NCBI GenBank assembly: GCA_964552235.1
Contig: CAZKGO010000071.1
Coordinates: 1 to 25,517, forward strand
Direction of reading: 5' to 3'
Length of the DNA stretch: 25,517 nucleotides
DNA from: CAVTHK01 sp964552235
Lineage (GTDB): Bacteria; Spirochaetota; Spirochaetia; SZUA-6; CAVTHK01
Shown here: piece after piece, positions 23,030 to 25,517 of the stretch
Layout: each line of letters opens with the position of its first letter
Numbering within the stretch: position 1 is the stretch's first letter
Translations under genes and position numbers: made by a program
Notes under the pieces: generated by a model
What the model was told of the DNA's origin: nothing
Database searches by the model: none
What the model saw: only the letters and a program-made list of their open reading frames with translations

Positions 23030-24139
23030 ATGCGAGTCCTCGTTGCCGTTCTGGTCGCAAGCGTCGTGGCGCCTGCCTGCGGACAGGGGCAGGCGACGGC
23101 AGTCTCGGCGCCCTTCGTCTCGCGCCTCAAGGCCCAGGCCCAGGGCGGCGCCGTCATCCTCACGTGGCAGGACTCGGCGGACGCGCCCGGTCCGGTGACC
23201 ATCTATCGACACACCGAGGAGATCAGCCCCGAAACCCTCGCCAAGGCGCAGAAGGTGGCGGAGGTTCCCCACGGGACCGGTTCCTGGAGCGACCGGCCGC
23301 CGGACCGGCAGCCTTACTTCTACGCCGCCCTCGCCAGCGACGGGCAGGGGACGCCATACAAGGTACTCGTCGCGTTCCGCAACAAGACTCTGGTTCCCGT
23401 CGCCGCCGAAGCGACCGACAGCAGCGAGGTCGACGACAGGGCGAAGGCTTCGGTCGACGAGCCGGTCGCCAGCGCGGGCGAGGCCGCCCCTGCGGCCGCT
23501 CCCGCGCCCACCGCCGGCAGCCGGCCGGAGGCCCCGGCCGCTGCCGCACCGGCGGCTGCCGCTGTCCCGGCGAGCAGCCTGCCTGGACCCCAGCCGGCAG
23601 CGCCTGCCTCCGCTGCGGTGGCCGCGGCCGAAGCTGCAGGCGGGGCGCCGCCTCCTCAGGCGCGCGTCCGTCCCCTGCCGTACCTCGCCCTCGAGCGGGG
23701 CGTCTACTCCGGACAGGACGTGGTTCCCTCTCAGGTGATGCCCTCGCGCAGGCCGCTCGGCAGCGACGCTGAAGAGGCGGTCGCACGCCTGGTGGCCGGC
23801 CTCGAGGCAGCGGAGCGCCAGCCGATGCAGCCCGTCCTCCTCGAGATCGATCGGGTCGAGCCGGGCGCGGGCGACCAGGCGCTGCTTCAGGCGATCCTCC
23901 GCGAGACCCCTCTGGCCGCCGACAGCCGCGCCGCCGAGGAGAGGCTGCGCGGCTTCCTCGGCGTCAGGCGCGATGCCGCGATCGAGTCGCGGGGGCGCTT
24001 CTACCTGGGTCAGGCCCTCTACTTCCAGCGGCGCACCGCCGAGGCGCTCGTCGAAATGCTGCCCGCCCTCGATCTGTACTACGCCCAGGCGCGACCGTGG
24101 GTCGATCGCTGCCTCGACGAGCTGGCCGGGCTTCGATAG
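23030..24139 (+). CDS. Putative lipoprotein with Ala/Pro-rich linker
   Basis: A 369-residue protein with a short signal peptide and a possible lipobox VAPAC, with Cys17 as the lipidated residue; spirochaete lipoboxes are often loose. Residues about 25-125 resemble a fibronectin type III-like beta domain (LTWQDSADAPGPVTIYRH and similar strands). A long linker at about 135-215 is almost entirely Ala, Pro and Gly. The C-terminal domain, about 220-369, is helical and TPR-like in feel (RFYLGQALYFQRRTAEALVEMLPAL). Family and function unknown. The ATG lacks a Shine-Dalgarno sequence. It is divergent from the prfB operon and followed by a terminator and by the aspartate kinase gene on the same strand. 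Confidence 0.78.
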   Translation: MRVLVAVLVASVVAPACGQGQATAVSAPFVSRLKAQAQGGAVILTWQDSADAPGPVTIYRHTEEISPETLAKAQKVAEVPHGTGSWSDRPPDRQPYFYAALASDGQGTPYKVLVAFRNKTLVPVAAEATDSSEVDDRAKASVDEPVASAGEAAPAAAPAPTAGSRPEAPAAAAPAAAAVPASSLPGPQPAAPASAAVAAAEAAGGAPPPQARVRPLPYLALERGVYSGQDVVPSQVMPSRRPLGSDAEEAVARLVAGLEAAERQPMQPVLLEIDRVEPGAGDQALLQAILRETPLAADSRAAEERLRGFLGVRRDAAIESRGRFYLGQALYFQRRTAEALVEMLPALDLYYAQARPWVDRCLDELAGLR

Positions 24140-24174
24140 CGCCTGCCGGCGCGCTGCAGCCCCGGCGCTTTTGT
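24138..24174 (+). terminator. Probable terminator after the lipoprotein gene
   Basis: AGCGCC (24138-24143, overlapping the stop codon) pairs with GGCGCT (24164-24169), followed by TTTTGTT. The 20-nt loop is GC-rich and may form an inner stem. The T-run runs into the TTGACA of the next promoter. Confidence 0.45.
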
Positions 24175-24202
24175 TGACAGCTGTGCGGCGATGTGTTATG
24201 GA
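24174..24202 (+). promoter_or_regulatory. Sigma70-type promoter of the aspartate kinase gene
   Basis: Perfect TTGACA (24174-24179), a 17-bp spacer, TATGGA (24197-24202) with a TGn extension before it. The start would be near 24209, giving a 30-nt leader with GGGGAG 9 nt before the ATG. The leader also holds the perfect palindrome GGAGCGCTCC (24226-24235), which covers part of the ribosome-binding site. Confidence 0.6.
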
Positions 24203-24238
24203 GTGCGCCGGCCCGTGGGATGGGGGGAGCGCTCCGCG

Positions 24239-25517
24239 ATGATCGTCCTGAAATTCGGTGGAACATCCGTCGCCAACGCAGAGTGGATCGACCGGGCGCT
24301 CGACATCACCGTCGACCAGAGCGACAGGGCCCCGGTGCTCGTGGCTTCGGCCATGGGCGATACCACCGATGATCTGCTCGCGGCCGCGGAGTCCGCCGCC
24401 TCCGGCGACGGCCGCGCCGGCCGCGACACCCTCGGCGCAATCCGCAGGCACCATCAGCAGACCGCGCGGGCCTTCCTGACCGGAACCAACCTCGAGCGCT
24501 GCCTGGAAACCATCGAGGCGCACTTCAAGGAGCTCGGCTCGATGGTGACCGGGCTCGCGCTCCTGCGCGAGATCACACCCCGCAGCCGCGACCTCATCCT
24601 CTCCTTCGGCGAGCGGCTGTCCACGCTGCTGATCGCCCACCGGGCCTGGGAGCGGGGCCTGGACGCCGAGCTGCTCGACACGCGGGAGTTCGTCAAGACC
24701 GACGACTCCTTCGGGCACGCGGCGCCCGTCGAGGAGCTGACCACCAGGCTGGTGCGGGAAAAGGTGCGGCCCGCGAAGGGCAGAATCATCATCACGCAGG
24801 GCTACATCGCCTCGACGGTCGACGGCATCACGTCGACGCTGGGACGGGGCGGTTCGGACTACACGGCGACCATCATCGGGGCGGCGCTGGGCGCCGATGA
24901 GGTCCAGATCTGGACCGACGTGACCGGGGTCATGACCGCCGACCCCAGGATCTTCAAGCGCGCCGCCACGATCCCGCGCCTCACGTACCAGGAGGCGGCC
25001 GAGCTGGCCTACTTCGGCGCCAAGGTGATCCACCCGTCGACGGCGCAGCCGGCGGTCGCGCGATCGATCCCCATCTGGGTGCGCAACACCCGCGATCCGC
25101 AGGCCGCGGGCACCTGCATCGTCGCGGCGCTCGAGACCGCGGGTCCCAAGGCGATCGCGTCCAAACAGAACATCATCGTTGTCAGCGTGACCTCGGCTCG
25201 GATGCTGCTCGCCTACGGGTTCCTCAAGCGCATCTTCGAGATCTTCGAGCGCCACCGGACCTCGGTCGACCTGATCGCGACCTCGGAGGTTTCGGTCTCC
25301 GTCACGATCGACGACGACCACGCCCTCCATCGGATCACGCGCGAGCTCGAGGGCCTCGGCGGCGTTCAGGTCGAGCGGGCCCGCAGCATCATATGCCTCG
25401 TCGGGCAGAGCCTCTGGAAGGATTCCGCCATCATTGCCCGCGTGTTCGGCTGCCTCAAGGAGACGCCGATCAGGCTGATCTCGCTCGGTTCATCGGACAC
25501 GAACCTCTCGATCGTGG
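24239..25517 (+). CDS. lysC: Aspartate kinase, 3' end outside the window
   Basis: The first 426 codons of an aspartokinase, which phosphorylates aspartate in the first step of lysine, threonine and methionine synthesis. The kinase domain opens with MIVLKFGGTSVAN. It contains SFGERLS (about 123), TLGRGGSDYTA (about 200) and WTDVTGVMTADPR (about 222), all diagnostic. From about residue 310 the ACT regulatory region begins (IIVVSVTSARMLLAYGFLKRIFEIFERH), which would bind amino acid effectors. Spacing and the SFGERLS form suggest the single-function, LysC (AKIII)-like type. No stop codon is reached before the window ends, so a C-terminal fusion to homoserine dehydrogenase cannot be excluded. The ATG has a good GGGGAG Shine-Dalgarno. 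Confidence 0.95.
   Translation, partial: MIVLKFGGTSVANAEWIDRALDITVDQSDRAPVLVASAMGDTTDDLLAAAESAASGDGRAGRDTLGAIRRHHQQTARAFLTGTNLERCLETIEAHFKELGSMVTGLALLREITPRSRDLILSFGERLSTLLIAHRAWERGLDAELLDTREFVKTDDSFGHAAPVEELTTRLVREKVRPAKGRIIITQGYIASTVDGITSTLGRGGSDYTATIIGAALGADEVQIWTDVTGVMTADPRIFKRAATIPRLTYQEAAELAYFGAKVIHPSTAQPAVARSIPIWVRNTRDPQAAGTCIVAALETAGPKAIASKQNIIVVSVTSARMLLAYGFLKRIFEIFERHRTSVDLIATSEVSVSVTIDDDHALHRITRELEGLGGVQVERARSIICLVGQSLWKDSAIIARVFGCLKETPIRLISLGSSDTNLSIV

Noticed and set aside
22400..24200. CRISPR array or cas1 near the Cas2-like gene
   Set aside because: No direct repeats with regular spacers and no Cas1-like reading frame on either side.

Overview
The window is strongly GC-rich bacterial chromosome, densely packed with housekeeping genes on both strands and no mobile elements. 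My best assignment is a high-GC member of the Spirochaetota. The main reason is the minus-strand block prfB, a PEGA-domain protein, ftsY, an unknown exported protein, and a LolE/LolD/LolC-type ABC transporter. As I recall it, this matches the order around BB0074-BB0081 in Borrelia. Supporting it are small spirochaete-type orphan families: a BAPKO_0422/DUF3996-like outer membrane protein, a DUF6657-like protein and a uracil phosphoribosyltransferase with an N-terminal extension. No database search was possible, so the phylum is an inference.

Layout. (1) 1-2.4 kb: a small double zinc-finger protein (+) converges on a TPR lipoprotein and a uracil phosphoribosyltransferase (-). (2) 2.4-5.8 kb: hisS (+) is flanked by two minus-strand units that each begin with a tRNA gene. 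tRNA-Glu(TTC) precedes an outer-membrane beta-barrel protein; tRNA-Pro(GGG) precedes 5-formyltetrahydrofolate cyclo-ligase and a DUF6657-like protein. (3) 5.8-8.5 kb (-): a secreted family 3 glycosidase and a MEMO1-family protein. (4) 8.5-10.8 kb (+): a membrane protein with a degenerate GGDEF domain, then mannose-6-phosphate isomerase. (5) 10.8-14.9 kb (-): mcsA-mcsB-clpC, a protein quality-control operon with its own promoter and no ctsR. (6) 15-23 kb (-): an eight-gene operon that starts with an orphan Cas2-like gene, then prfB (with a programmed +1 frameshift), PEGA protein, ftsY, YD-repeat exported protein, and the two permeases and ATPase of a Lol-type transporter. (7) 23-25.5 kb (+): a putative lipoprotein and a truncated aspartate kinase gene.

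How the genes work together. The long minus-strand operon links translation termination (RF2), membrane targeting (FtsY), an envelope protein with PEGA domains, an exported YD-repeat protein and lipoprotein release from the inner membrane (LolCDE type), so it reads as an envelope-biogenesis unit. McsA/McsB/ClpC would mark and unfold proteins for ClpP. However, this McsB has changes at the catalytic cysteine, the catalytic-glutamate loop and the phospho-arginine site.

The most interesting signals are: the orphan Cas2-like protein; the altered McsB beside a ClpC whose phospho-arginine pockets look intact; and a recurring promoter geometry in which the -10 box lies 6-8 nt before an ATG lacking a Shine-Dalgarno sequence. 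That geometry predicts leaderless mRNAs for at least five genes. Genes inside operons do carry good Shine-Dalgarno sequences. No CRISPR array, transposase, integrase or rRNA gene was seen, and no gene-free stretch exceeds about 130 bp.
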